Position numbers and translations under genes: made by a program. Shown here in pieces: positions 38,144 through 46,449 of a DNA stretch of 64,000 nt. Within the stretch, counting starts at the first letter, position 1; the number at the start of each line of letters is the position of its first letter. The notes under the pieces are model-generated. The model searched no databases. It was not told the DNA's origin and saw nothing but the letters and a program-made list of their open reading frames with translations. This DNA comes from JAFMJV01 sp034436555 (GTDB lineage: Bacteria > Chloroflexota > Limnocylindria > Limnocylindrales > CSP1-4), in NCBI GenBank assembly GCA_034436555.1, contig DAOTUU010000025.1:1-64000 (forward strand), in the 5' to 3' direction.

Positions 38144-38803
38144 CCCCGGGCTCGCCGCCTCGGGGGATCGAGCCGGCTGGCCGGACGCGGCGGGCCCGAT
38201 GCTCGAGCGCAGGTCCACGCGGCCCACCATGCCACGCTCGATGTGTCCCGGCAGGTTGCACAGGAGGAGCAGCGCCTCGTCGCGCGGCACCGTGTACTCC
38301 ACCACCTGCTGCCTGCCGGACGCGAGCAGCACGCGCAGGCCGCCGGTGTCCGCGGGCACACTCGCGGGCGGGGCGGTCTGGAACAGGCCCGGCGGTGTCG
38401 CGGCGGCGTTCGCGCGGAACCACGCCTGCTGGACGGCGGCGTCGCCGAGCGTCATCTCGTGCTCCACCATCCCGGCGTTGAACACGGTCACGCGCACGGT
38501 CTCGCCGGGCACCAGCACCACGGGCGTGGGGTCGAAGTGATAGTCGCGCATGATCACGTTGATGGCCCGCGGCCGCTCGGGCGTGCCCGGCCGCAGGATG
38601 TCGATCGACGGCGGCGGCTGGAGCGAGAGCTGGGCGCCGATGACCACGAGCGTCAGCGCGACCGCGAAGAACACGATGGTCACGACGACCGGCGCCCGCG
38701 AGATGCGCGGCGCGTCGCCGGTGGCGGGCGCGGTCGGCCCGTCGGGCGGTGTGGCGGCGGGGTCATGCGGCGCGGCGGGAGGGTCATGCGGCGTGTCGGA
38801 CAC
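38141..38803 (-). CDS. Membrane-anchored cupredoxin-like copper protein
   Basis: From the GTG at 38803 the protein has 220 residues: a Pro/His-rich cytoplasmic tail, one membrane helix (39-58) and an external cupredoxin domain. Type 1 copper ligands are visible: His115 (VEHEM), Cys182, His187 and Met192 in CNLPGHIERGM. Such proteins shuttle electrons to terminal oxidases or nitrogen-oxide reductases. The GTG is preferred over an ATG at 38836 because TAGATT ends 7 nt before it. It is divergent from potA. Confidence 0.85.
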   Translation of the reverse strand: MSDTPHDPPAAPHDPAATPPDGPTAPATGDAPRISRAPVVVTIVFFAVALTLVVIGAQLSLQPPPSIDILRPGTPERPRAINVIMRDYHFDPTPVVLVPGETVRVTVFNAGMVEHEMTLGDAAVQQAWFRANAAATPPGLFQTAPPASVPADTGGLRVLLASGRQQVVEYTVPRDEALLLLCNLPGHIERGMVGRVDLRSSIGPAASGQPARSPEAASPG

Positions 38804-38810
38804 GCCCCGG

Positions 38811-38816
38811 AATCTA
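38811..38816 (-). promoter_or_regulatory. -10 hexamer TAGATT for the cupredoxin
   Basis: TAGATT is followed by 7 nt and the GTG at 38803, deciding the start choice for this gene. Confidence 0.45.
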
Positions 38817-38999
38817 CGACGAGTGAGGGGTTGCATCCCTGTGCGAGGATGGTGCGCACCAGGGAGCCCGGGCGACCGACAGCGGGGAGGAGCCGATGTC
38901 GGCGTCGCGGGCGCGGGACACGACGTCCGTGTCCCCCGGTCCACCAGATGGCCGCCCCAGTCCCATCCGGTCGGGACCCCTCCGATCGCGCAGGTGCCG

Positions 39000-40118
39000 A
39001 TGACCGTCGTCTCGACCGACGCCGCCGTGACCGCATCCCCCACGACGAGCGACCGAGCCCCCGCCGCGGTGCGCCTGGAGCGCGTGCGCAAGCTCTACGG
39101 GGATGTCGTGGCCGTGGCGGGCGTGGACCTGGAGATCCCGCGCGGCCAGTTCTTCTCGCTGCTCGGCCCGTCCGGCTCGGGCAAGACCACCACGCTCCGG
39201 ATGATCGCGGGGTTCGAGCTGCCCACCCAGGGCCGGATCCTGCTGGACGGCGCGGACGTGTCCCACCAGCCGCCCTACGAGCGGGATGTCAACACGGTGT
39301 TCCAGGACTACGCCCTGTTCCCCCACATGACCGTCGGCGACAACGTGGCATACGGCCTGATGATCCGGAAGGTGCCGCGCCCGCAGCGCCGGGAGCGCGT
39401 GACCGACGCGCTCCGGATGGTCCGGCTGGAGGGCTACGAGGCACGCAGGCCGGGCCAGCTCTCGGGCGGCCAGCGCCAGCGCGTGGCGCTCGCGCGGGCC
39501 CTCGTGAACCGGCCCAAGGTGCTGCTCCTCGATGAGCCGCTCGGCGCGCTGGACCTCAAGCTGCGCCAGGAGATGCAGATCGAGCTGAAGGCGATCCAGC
39601 AGCAGATCGGCATCACGTTCATCTACGTCACCCACGACCAGGAGGAGGCGCTCGCCATGAGCGACCGGATCGCGATCTTCAATCGCGGCCTGATCGAACA
39701 GGTGGGCACGCCCGCGGATGTCTACGAGCGGCCGGCGACGGCGTTCGTGGCCGGCTTCGTGGGCATCTCCAACATCCTGTCGGGCAGGGTGGCGGAGCTG
39801 GTGTCCGGATCGCCGGGCACCGTCACCGTCCGTCCCGAGAAGATCCACCTCGAGGAACCCGGCGCCCCGGTGCCCGACGGCAGCGTCGCGCTCGATGGCC
39901 GGGTCAGCGACGTGGCGTACCTCGGGTCGGACACCAAGTACCACGTGACCCTGGATGCGGGCGGCGAGCTCGCGGTCATCAAGCAGAACGTGACGACGTC
40001 CTCGATGGAGGCGCTCGCCATGAACGGACGCGCGGTCCGCCTCGTGTGGGACCGCGCGCACACGCTGCCGGTGGCCGTGGAGGACTCGGTGGCCGCAGGA
40101 GCGCCCGGGCACGGCTGA
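39000..40118 (+). CDS. potA: Spermidine/putrescine-type ABC transporter ATPase PotA
   Basis: This 372-residue ATPase has Walker A GPSGSGKTT (56-64), signature LSGGQ (154-158), DEP at 178-180 and a TOBE-type C-terminal domain from about 285. The family motif VNTVFQDYALFPHMTV identifies the polyamine group. It energises import through PotB and PotC. Order in the operon is A-D-B-C. The ATG at 39000 has no obvious Shine-Dalgarno. The substrate may be spermidine, putrescine or a related cationic compound; sequence alone does not separate these. Confidence 0.9.
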   Translation: MTVVSTDAAVTASPTTSDRAPAAVRLERVRKLYGDVVAVAGVDLEIPRGQFFSLLGPSGSGKTTTLRMIAGFELPTQGRILLDGADVSHQPPYERDVNTVFQDYALFPHMTVGDNVAYGLMIRKVPRPQRRERVTDALRMVRLEGYEARRPGQLSGGQRQRVALARALVNRPKVLLLDEPLGALDLKLRQEMQIELKAIQQQIGITFIYVTHDQEEALAMSDRIAIFNRGLIEQVGTPADVYERPATAFVAGFVGISNILSGRVAELVSGSPGTVTVRPEKIHLEEPGAPVPDGSVALDGRVSDVAYLGSDTKYHVTLDAGGELAVIKQNVTTSSMEALAMNGRAVRLVWDRAHTLPVAVEDSVAAGAPGHG

Positions 40119-40152
40119 CCACGGGATCCAGTCGATCGAAGGAGGAGGACAC

Positions 40153-41337
40153 ATGAACGATCGGACGATGCGTGCTCTCGGCATGGGAGCCGGCCTCGCG
40201 CTCACGGCGGCGGCGCTGGTGCCCGCCCTGACCGTGGCGCAGGATGTGCCCGCGGGCGCGCTGACGGAGCTCGGCCCGGGCGAGGGACAGGTCAACGTCG
40301 TGGCGTGGCCGGGCTACGTGGAGGATGGCTCCACGAGCCCGGACCTCGACTGGGTGAGCTCCTTCGAGGAGGCCACGGGCTGCCAGGTGAACGTCACCCT
40401 GGGCGCCACCTCGGACGAGATGTTCACGCTGATGCAGTCGGGCAACTACGACGTGGTGTCGGCGTCGGGCGACGCGTCCAACCGGCTCATCGCGTCGGGC
40501 GAGGTGCAGCCCATCAACCTGGCGCTCATCCCCAACTACGCGGACGTGTTCGAGGGGCTCAAGAACCAGCCCCACAACACGGTCGCCGGCGTGCCCTACG
40601 GCGTGCCCCACGGACGCGGCGCCAACCTGCTGATGTTCAACACGGACGTCGTGACGCCGGAGCCCGATTCGTGGAGCATCGTGTGGGATCCGGCGTCGCC
40701 CTACACGGGCAAGATCACGGCCTACGACAGCCCCATCTACATCGCGGATGCGGCGGTCTACCTGATGGCCACGCGGCCGGAGCTGGGCATCCAGAACCCG
40801 TACGCGCTCGATGACGCGCAGTTCCAGGCAGCCGTGGACCTGCTCAAGCAGCAGCGCGGCATCATCGGCCGGTACTGGGGCCTCTACACCGACCAGATCG
40901 CGGGCTTCCAGAGCGGCGACATGGTCGCCGGCACCACCTGGCAGGTGACCGCCAACGTGCTCGGCGCATCCGAGCCGGTCACGCCCGTCAAGGCGATCCT
41001 GCCCAAGGAGGGGTCCACCGGCTGGTCCGACACCTGGATGCTGTCGTCCAAGGCCAAGAACCCCAACTGCGGCTACCTGTTCATGAACCACATCATCTCG
41101 CCCGAGACGAACGCGCAGGCGACGGAGTACTTCGGAGAGGCGCCCGCGAACAGCAAGAGCTGCGCGCTCACGACCGACCCGAACCACTGCGACATCTACC
41201 ACGCCACCGACGAGGAGTACTTCTCCAAGGTCCATTACTGGGCGACGCCGCAGGCGCAGTGCCTGGACGGGCGCACGGACGTGGTCTGCAAGGACTACTC
41301 GGAGTGGAGCGCCGCCTGGACCGAGATCAAGGGGTGA
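40153..41337 (+). CDS. potD: Polyamine ABC transporter substrate-binding protein PotD-like
   Basis: This 394-residue extracellular binding protein has a signal sequence of about 29 residues and the type-2 periplasmic fold: VNVVAWPGYVEDG, DEMFTLMQSGNYDVVSASGD, GVPYGVPHGRGANLLMFNTD and a C-terminal set of four Cys. It captures the ligand outside and delivers it to PotBC. Four acidic residues that bind polyamine amines in E. coli PotD cannot be matched with certainty by eye. AAGGAGGAG is an excellent Shine-Dalgarno. A strong hairpin follows the gene. Confidence 0.88.
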   Translation: MNDRTMRALGMGAGLALTAAALVPALTVAQDVPAGALTELGPGEGQVNVVAWPGYVEDGSTSPDLDWVSSFEEATGCQVNVTLGATSDEMFTLMQSGNYDVVSASGDASNRLIASGEVQPINLALIPNYADVFEGLKNQPHNTVAGVPYGVPHGRGANLLMFNTDVVTPEPDSWSIVWDPASPYTGKITAYDSPIYIADAAVYLMATRPELGIQNPYALDDAQFQAAVDLLKQQRGIIGRYWGLYTDQIAGFQSGDMVAGTTWQVTANVLGASEPVTPVKAILPKEGSTGWSDTWMLSSKAKNPNCGYLFMNHIISPETNAQATEYFGEAPANSKSCALTTDPNHCDIYHATDEEYFSKVHYWATPQAQCLDGRTDVVCKDYSEWSAAWTEIKG

Positions 41338-41359
41338 TTCCCGCCAACTGAGCACCGCC

Positions 41360-41393
41360 ACGCCCCGGGCGTCCTCGAGGATGTCCGGGGCGT
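41360..41393 (+). promoter_or_regulatory. Intra-operon hairpin after potD
   Basis: ACGCCCCGG (41360-41368) pairs perfectly with CCGGGGCGT (41385-41393); the loop contains the palindrome TCCTCGAGGA. In ABC operons such stems after the binding-protein gene stabilise its mRNA or partly terminate transcription, giving more binding protein than permease. That role here is inference. Confidence 0.55.
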
Positions 41394-41417
41394 CCCTGTG
41401 ACTCCGTCCGCGACCCG

Positions 41418-42314
41418 ATGACCGGCAGCAGCATCCCGACCCCGTCGCCCTCCCGCTCCCGGCGGCTCCAGGCGTGGCTCTATCGACGCCCTCGCCTGCA
41501 ACTGGCGCTGCTGCTGGCGCTGCCCCTGGCGGCGCTCGTGGTGATGTATCTCGGCTCGCTGCTGCTGATGCTCGTGAACGCGTTCTGGACGCTGGACCCC
41601 TTCACCCGCAAGATCCAGCCGGGCTTCAGCCTGGACAACTTCCTGGACATCCTGGGCTCCGCCACCTATCGCGCCATCACGCTGCGGACCATCGGGATGG
41701 CGTTCCTGGTGACCATGACCTGCGCGGTCATCGGGTTCCCCGTCGCCTACTTCATGTCGCGCATCGCCTCGCCGCGGACCCGCGGCCTGATGGTCGTGGC
41801 GGTGCTGCTGCCGCTCTGGGCCAGCTACCTGGTCAAGGTCTTCGCGTGGCGCACGATCCTCCAGAACCAGGGCGTCCTCAACTGGCTGCTGGAGCCGCTC
41901 GGTCTGCGTGGTCCGGGCTACGGCGACGTGGCCGTCCTGCTCGTGTTCACCTACCTCTGGCTGCCGTACATGATCCTGCCCATCTTCGCGGGCCTGGAGC
42001 GGATCCCGGGGTCGCTCCTCGAGGCATCCAGCGACCTGGGCGGGCGTGCCTGGATCACGTTCCGCCGGGTGATCCTGCCGCTCGCGTTCCCCGCGGTGGT
42101 GGCGGGTTCGATCTTCACGTTCTCGCTCACGCTCGGCGACTACATCACGCCCGCGCTCGTGTCCAGCACCCAGTTCCTGGGCAACGTGGTCCAGCGCGAG
42201 GTGGGCGTGTCCAACAACCTGCCGCTCGCCGCGGCGCTCGCCACGATCCCCATCCTGGTGATGCTGCTGTACATGTGGGTGGCGCGCCGACTCGGCGCGT
42301 TCGAGGCACTCTGA
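41418..42314 (+). CDS. potB: Polyamine ABC transporter permease PotB
   Basis: This 298-residue inner-membrane permease has six predicted helices and the binding-protein-dependent EAA loop LLEASSDLGGRAWITFRRVILPLAFP, which docks on PotA. The conserved PotB block LPLWASYLVKVFAWRTILQNQGVLNWLL is present. It starts 80 bp after potD, beyond the hairpin, with ATG at 41418 and no strong Shine-Dalgarno. Confidence 0.9.
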   Translation: MTGSSIPTPSPSRSRRLQAWLYRRPRLQLALLLALPLAALVVMYLGSLLLMLVNAFWTLDPFTRKIQPGFSLDNFLDILGSATYRAITLRTIGMAFLVTMTCAVIGFPVAYFMSRIASPRTRGLMVVAVLLPLWASYLVKVFAWRTILQNQGVLNWLLEPLGLRGPGYGDVAVLLVFTYLWLPYMILPIFAGLERIPGSLLEASSDLGGRAWITFRRVILPLAFPAVVAGSIFTFSLTLGDYITPALVSSTQFLGNVVQREVGVSNNLPLAAALATIPILVMLLYMWVARRLGAFEAL

Positions 42315-42315
42315 C

Positions 42316-43116
42316 GTGACCGAGTCGCGCGGTGCGCGCGTCCTGCTGCGCCTCGCGACGGCAGGGGTGCTGGGGTTCATGTACCTGCCGCTCGTGGTCA
42401 TCGGCATCTACGCCTTCAACGCCTCCACGAACCAGGCGTGGCCCATCGAGGCGTTCAGCCTCCAGTGGTTCGAGCGGGCATTCGCGCAGGGCGGCATCCA
42501 GGACGCGTTCCTCACCTCGGTTCGGGCCGCGCTGGGCGCCACGACCATCGCCCTCGTCCTGGGCACGCTGGCATCGTTCGCGGTGCAGCGCTACCGATTC
42601 TTCGGGCGCGACACCGTGAGCCTGCTGGTCCTGCTGCCGATCGCGCTGCCGGGAATCGTCACGGGCATGGCGCTCAACGCCGCGTTCCGAACCGCGGGCC
42701 TCGAGTTCGGCATCTGGACAATCATGATCGGCCACGCCACCTTCTGCGTGGTCATCGTCTACAACAACGTCCTGGCGCGGGCGCGGCGCGTCAGCCGCCA
42801 CCTGGAGGAGGCATCCATGGACCTGGGCGCCACCCAGTGGCAGACCTTCCGACACGTGACCTTCCCGCAGATCCGGACGGCACTCCTGGCGGGCGGCCTG
42901 CTGGCGTTCGCGCTCAGCTTCGACGAGGTCATCGTGACCACGTTCACGACGGGCGGCGGGGAGCAGACCATCCCCATCTGGATCCTCCAGAACTACACCC
43001 GCACGTCCGGCCTGCCCATCGTGAACGCGGTCGCCCTGCTGCTCATCCTGTTCAGCATCATCCCGGTGTGGCTGGCCCAGCGCGTCGCGGGCGCAGAGTC
43101 CGCGGCCGCTCGCTGA
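42316..43116 (+). CDS. potC: Polyamine ABC transporter permease PotC
   Basis: This 266-residue permease has six helices and the EAA loop LEEASMDLGATQWQTFRHVTFPQIR. The N-terminal LPLVVIGIYAFNAS and LSFDEVIVTTFTTG are typical of PotC. A GTG start lies one base after the potB stop. It completes the A-D-B-C importer. A small stem CCGGAC-CC-GTCCGG at 43127-43140 may end transcription before the convergent small gene. Confidence 0.9.
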   Translation: MTESRGARVLLRLATAGVLGFMYLPLVVIGIYAFNASTNQAWPIEAFSLQWFERAFAQGGIQDAFLTSVRAALGATTIALVLGTLASFAVQRYRFFGRDTVSLLVLLPIALPGIVTGMALNAAFRTAGLEFGIWTIMIGHATFCVVIVYNNVLARARRVSRHLEEASMDLGATQWQTFRHVTFPQIRTALLAGGLLAFALSFDEVIVTTFTTGGGEQTIPIWILQNYTRTSGLPIVNAVALLLILFSIIPVWLAQRVAGAESAAAR

Positions 43117-43143
43117 CCACCCGCGGCCGGACCCGTCCGGGCG

Positions 43144-43344
43144 TCAGGCGAGGCCGACGGCGCCCGCGGGCTGCCATCTGAACGGCGCCAGGAGCGGACC
43201 CTCAGCGGGCGGCGCGAGGAGCGGAGAGCCCATGGCGACCAGCCAGCCAGCGGCGACCGCGACGACCAGCAGCAGCAGGGCGAGACCCGCGAGCGGCGAG
43301 ACGCGGTCGAGGAGGGCGATGGCGACGCGGGTTCCGGGGTGCAT
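43144..43344 (-). CDS. Small single-pass membrane protein
   Basis: This 66-residue hypothetical protein has one strongly hydrophobic segment (about 17-40, LAGLALLLLVVAVAAGWLV) and a short Pro-rich tail. GGAGTGGAG lies just before the ATG, which argues that it is translated. It is convergent to potC. I do not recognise the family. Confidence 0.5.
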   Translation of the reverse strand: MHPGTRVAIALLDRVSPLAGLALLLLVVAVAAGWLVAMGSPLLAPPAEGPLLAPFRWQPAGAVGLA

Positions 43345-43490
43345 GAGGCTCCACTCCTGTGCGACTGATCCGTGCGGCGCACGCGGGATGCGGCGCGACG
43401 ACGGACCAGGAGCCTAGGAGCAGGTCCTTGGCCGGGACTCCACCCGGACTGATCTGTGGCTTATCGGGATGTGGACACGGTGGATAACGC

Positions 43491-43538
43491 CCCGGCCCCG
43501 ACGCGTCCCGGCCCCGACGCGCCCCGGCCCCGACACGC
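43491..43538. repeat. Three 16-bp tandem repeats
   Basis: CCCGGCCCCGACGCGT and two near-identical copies follow one another in the 255-bp gap between the small membrane protein gene and the YHS gene. Nothing else is recognisable there. Confidence 0.75.
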
Positions 43539-43599
43539 CGGACGGGCATCGCACTCGGCGATGCCCGTCCTGGGTCGCGGGTCGGATGGTCGGCCGGAG

Positions 43600-43800
43600 C
43601 TACATCGAGGGGACGTAGTCGGGATCGAAGTACTTCTCCGGATCGTCCTCGAACTCGAGGCGACAGCCCTTGCCGCAGAAGTAGTAGGTCTCGCCGTGGT
43701 AGGCCGAGGTGTGGCGCGCGGTGGCGATCGCCACCTCCATACCGCACACGGGATCGATGGCGACGCCGCTCGTGGCGGCGCCGGAATCTGGAGTGGTCAT
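43600..43800 (-). CDS. Small YHS-domain protein
   Basis: This 66-residue protein is one YHS (TRASH-like) domain: DPVCGMEV with Cys19, then YYFCGKGCRLEFEDDPEKYF with Cys42 and Cys46. Such domains bind copper, silver or other soft metals, alone or fused to P-type ATPases. No metal transporter is nearby; the cupredoxin at 38 kb is the only other copper-related gene. TACACT ends 6 nt before the ATG (leaderless). It is divergent from the LOG gene. Confidence 0.85.
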   Translation of the reverse strand: MTTPDSGAATSGVAIDPVCGMEVAIATARHTSAYHGETYYFCGKGCRLEFEDDPEKYFDPDYVPSM

Positions 43801-43806
43801 GGCGGC

Positions 43807-43812
43807 AGTGTA
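43807..43812 (-). promoter_or_regulatory. -10 hexamer TACACT for the YHS gene
   Basis: TACACT on the minus strand is followed by 6 nt and the ATG at 43800. Confidence 0.45.
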
Positions 43813-43898
43813 CCCACCCGCCCGCCATCGATGGACCACCGGCCGATCGATCCACCGAACGGACCGGCGGGGCTGCGGCGTGGTGGGCCGCCACGGGA

Positions 43899-43904
43899 TA
43901 TCCT
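43899..43904 (+). promoter_or_regulatory. -10 hexamer TATCCT for the LOG gene
   Basis: TATCCT is followed by 8 nt and the ATG at 43913. Confidence 0.45.
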
Positions 43905-43912
43905 GCGCCGCG

Positions 43913-44665
43913 ATGAGCAGCGTCGCACGACCCCGGTCCGGTCGAACCTCCGAGGACCGCAAGCTCCTGATGCGGCGACCGTACGCCGACACGGCCTTCC
44001 TGGAATCCGACGCATGGCGGGCGCTGCGCATCATGGGCGAGTTCATCGACGGCTTCGATGCGCTCGCGCGCCTCGGCCCCGCGGTGAGCATCTTCGGCTC
44101 CGCGCGGACGGCGCCCACGGACCCGATGTACGAGCAGGCCCGGCTGCTCGCATCCCGGCTCGCCGAGAACGGGCTGACGATCATCACCGGGGGCGGCCCG
44201 GGGATCATGGCGGCCGCGAACCGCGGGGCGCGAGACGGCGGCGGCGTGTCGGTCGGGCTGGGCATCGATCTGCCGCACGAGCAGGGCATCAACGAGTCGG
44301 TCGATCTCGCCATCGACTTCCGCTACTTCTTCGTGCGCAAGACGATGTTCGTCAAGTACGCCCAGGCGTTCGTGATCTTCCCGGGCGGCTTCGGGACCCT
44401 CGATGAGCTGTTCGAGGCGGTGACCCTGGCTCAGACCGGCAAGATCGAGCAGTTCCCGACCATCCTGTTCGGCACCGCCTACTGGGGCGGTCTCCTGGAG
44501 TGGCTGCGGGCGGCGGTCGCCGCGGAGCGCAAGATCGATCCGGCGGACCTGGACCTGCTGCGGGTGAGCGACGACGTGGACGAGGTCGTGAAGGTCATCC
44601 TCACCGCGGCGCGTGCGGAGATGGCCGAGCACGCCCAGCGCGAGCGCGCCGGGAAGTCGCGGTAG
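43913..44665 (+). CDS. LOG-family (TIGR00730) nucleotide 5'-monophosphate phosphoribohydrolase
   Basis: This 250-residue Rossmann-fold protein has GGGPGIMAAANRGA (93-106) and PGGFGTLDE (157-165), the LOG catalytic motifs, with a basic FFVRKTMF helix between. Characterised relatives release free cytokinin bases or cleave purine monophosphates; physiological substrates in free-living bacteria are unsure. The N-terminal 50 residues are longer than in plant LOG and match the bacterial TIGR00730 group. It is followed 12 bp later by rpiB. Confidence 0.88.
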   Translation: MSSVARPRSGRTSEDRKLLMRRPYADTAFLESDAWRALRIMGEFIDGFDALARLGPAVSIFGSARTAPTDPMYEQARLLASRLAENGLTIITGGGPGIMAAANRGARDGGGVSVGLGIDLPHEQGINESVDLAIDFRYFFVRKTMFVKYAQAFVIFPGGFGTLDELFEAVTLAQTGKIEQFPTILFGTAYWGGLLEWLRAAVAAERKIDPADLDLLRVSDDVDEVVKVILTAARAEMAEHAQRERAGKSR

Positions 44666-44668
44666 CAT
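44663..44668 (+). promoter_or_regulatory. -10 hexamer TAGCAT for rpiB
   Basis: TAGCAT overlaps the LOG stop codon and ends 9 nt before the rpiB ATG. Confidence 0.4.
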
Positions 44669-44677
44669 CGGCCGGAC

Positions 44678-45121
44678 ATGCGCATCGCCGTCGCCGCCGA
44701 CCACGCCGGGTTCCCGCTCAAGGGACCCATCATCGACCATCTCCGGGCAGCCGGGCACGAGCCGGTCGACTTCGGCACCGGGTCGACCACCCCTGTGGAC
44801 TACCCGGACGTGATCGCCCCCGCGGCTCGCGCCGTGGCGCGCGGCGAGTGCGATCTGGGAGTCGTGCTGGGCGGCAGCGGGACGGGCGAGCAGATCGTGG
44901 CCAACAAGATCCGCGGCATCCGCTGCACGGAGGGGATCGACCCGCTCACGGCCCGCCTCGCCCGCGAGCACAACGACGCGAACATGCTGTCGATGGGAGC
45001 GCGCATCGTGGGCGAGCAGCTCGCCCTGGCGTGCCTGGACGCGTTCCTGGGCGCGACGTTCCAGGGTGGCCGGCACGCTCGACGCGTGGACAAGATCCGG
45101 GCGCTGGAGACCGAGGCCTGA
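44678..45121 (+). CDS. rpiB: Ribose-5-phosphate isomerase B
   Basis: This 147-residue enzyme interconverts ribose-5-phosphate and ribulose-5-phosphate. It starts MRIAVAADHAGFPLK and has GGSGTGEQIVANKIRG (65-80) and REHNDANMLSMG. The E. coli catalytic Cys is replaced by Gly in LGGSGTGE, leaving Glu71 as the likely base, as in the Mycobacterium enzyme. It lies between the LOG gene and a secreted hydrolase. Confidence 0.93.
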   Translation: MRIAVAADHAGFPLKGPIIDHLRAAGHEPVDFGTGSTTPVDYPDVIAPAARAVARGECDLGVVLGGSGTGEQIVANKIRGIRCTEGIDPLTARLAREHNDANMLSMGARIVGEQLALACLDAFLGATFQGGRHARRVDKIRALETEA

Positions 45122-45123
45122 GC

Positions 45124-46437
45124 GTGCCCGCCCCCGGCCGCGCGACGTCCCGGCACCGTCTGGTCGGCGTGCTCCTGGGCCTCGCCCTCGCACTGCCCGC
45201 GGTCGCGGCCCCATCGCTCGCGGGTTCCTTCCGGGACATCGCCGCGAGGGCCCTGTCGGCACCCTCCGCGCCCGCGACGGCGACACCCGGCGTCTCGCCG
45301 TCGCACGACCCATGCGCGTCGCCGGTGCCCGCCAGCCCTCCCGCGCAGCGCGTCTCGGACACGGCCCCGGCGGGCTCGGCCGCGCCTGCGGCGTCGGTAT
45401 CCACGGGCGCCGCGGCACCCGGTGGATCCGCCCTCCGGTCTCCAGACCCCTGCCTCGGACCGTCTCCGACCGCATCGGGCACCCCGGCGCCCGCCGGGTC
45501 TGCGGCGCCCGCCGGGTCTGCGGCGCCCGTCCAGACGCCCGCCGCATCCCCCGGCGCCGGATCCATCGACACGCCGCGAGCCGTCCGACCGGGCGGCGTG
45601 AAGGCCGTGCTGGACGTCCCCATCTCGCGCCGGCTCCCCTGCCACGAGTTCCCGCGCACCGGGTGCGTCAATCGCGTCGACATCTACCACCCCCGGAATC
45701 GCGGCGACTGGCCCACCGTGGTCACCATCCACGGTCGACCGCGCACCCCCGCCGACATGCGGGAGCTGGCGAGGGCGCTCGCCTCCCGTGGCGCGGTCGT
45801 GTTCAACGCCGACTACCGGGGCGTGCGTCCCGTCAGCGAGGGCTTCCCGGAGGCCATCCAGGACGTCGCCTGCGCCATCCGGTTCGCCCGGGCGAACACC
45901 GCGCGCTACGGCGGCGACCCCGACCACATCGTGCTCGTGGGGCACTCGTACGGCGGATACGTGGGCATGATGGTGTCGATCGCGGGCGACCGGATGGCGG
46001 GCAAGGGCATCGGCTGCCTCGAGGATCGGGGCTCATCGCTCCCGGACGGCTTCGTGCACGTCGCGGGCGTGTCCATCACCAAGGCGTCGGAGCCGCTCGA
46101 CGCGATCTTCTTCGGCGGCGCGTACCGGGACATCCCCGAGGTGTGGCGGCGCGGCAACGTGTTTCACCAGATCGCCGTGGGCGGCAACAGTGATCTCGTG
46201 ACCGGCATCATCTTCGAGCTGGAGGACCCGTTCCTGGGCTACGGCCACGCGACCTGGCTCAAGGCAGCCCTTCGGAAGCACGGCTACGACGTGAGGATGG
46301 TGCTCCTGGACGAGGGCCGCACCCATTTCGACGTCCTGGACATGGACTCCTCCCTGGGACGGCGCATCCTGCGCTTCACGGAGCGCATCATCGGGCGCAC
46401 CGACCCCGATGTGACCCGGCCGACCCAGCCACGCTGA
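45124..46437 (+). CDS. Secreted alpha/beta hydrolase with disordered spacer
   Basis: This 437-residue protein has a signal peptide (about 1-34) and a long Ala/Pro/Ser spacer (about 45-155). An esterase/lipase fold follows, with oxyanion HGRPRTPADM, nucleophile Ser275 in GHSYGG, acid near LEDP or LDEG and His in RTHFDV. The spacer includes an exact 18-bp tandem duplication (45486-45521). A GTG start lies two bases after the rpiB stop. It probably hydrolyses an ester outside the cell; the substrate is unknown. Confidence 0.83.
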   Translation: MPAPGRATSRHRLVGVLLGLALALPAVAAPSLAGSFRDIAARALSAPSAPATATPGVSPSHDPCASPVPASPPAQRVSDTAPAGSAAPAASVSTGAAAPGGSALRSPDPCLGPSPTASGTPAPAGSAAPAGSAAPVQTPAASPGAGSIDTPRAVRPGGVKAVLDVPISRRLPCHEFPRTGCVNRVDIYHPRNRGDWPTVVTIHGRPRTPADMRELARALASRGAVVFNADYRGVRPVSEGFPEAIQDVACAIRFARANTARYGGDPDHIVLVGHSYGGYVGMMVSIAGDRMAGKGIGCLEDRGSSLPDGFVHVAGVSITKASEPLDAIFFGGAYRDIPEVWRRGNVFHQIAVGGNSDLVTGIIFELEDPFLGYGHATWLKAALRKHGYDVRMVLLDEGRTHFDVLDMDSSLGRRILRFTERIIGRTDPDVTRPTQPR

Positions 46438-46449
46438 TCCGCGCGGACA

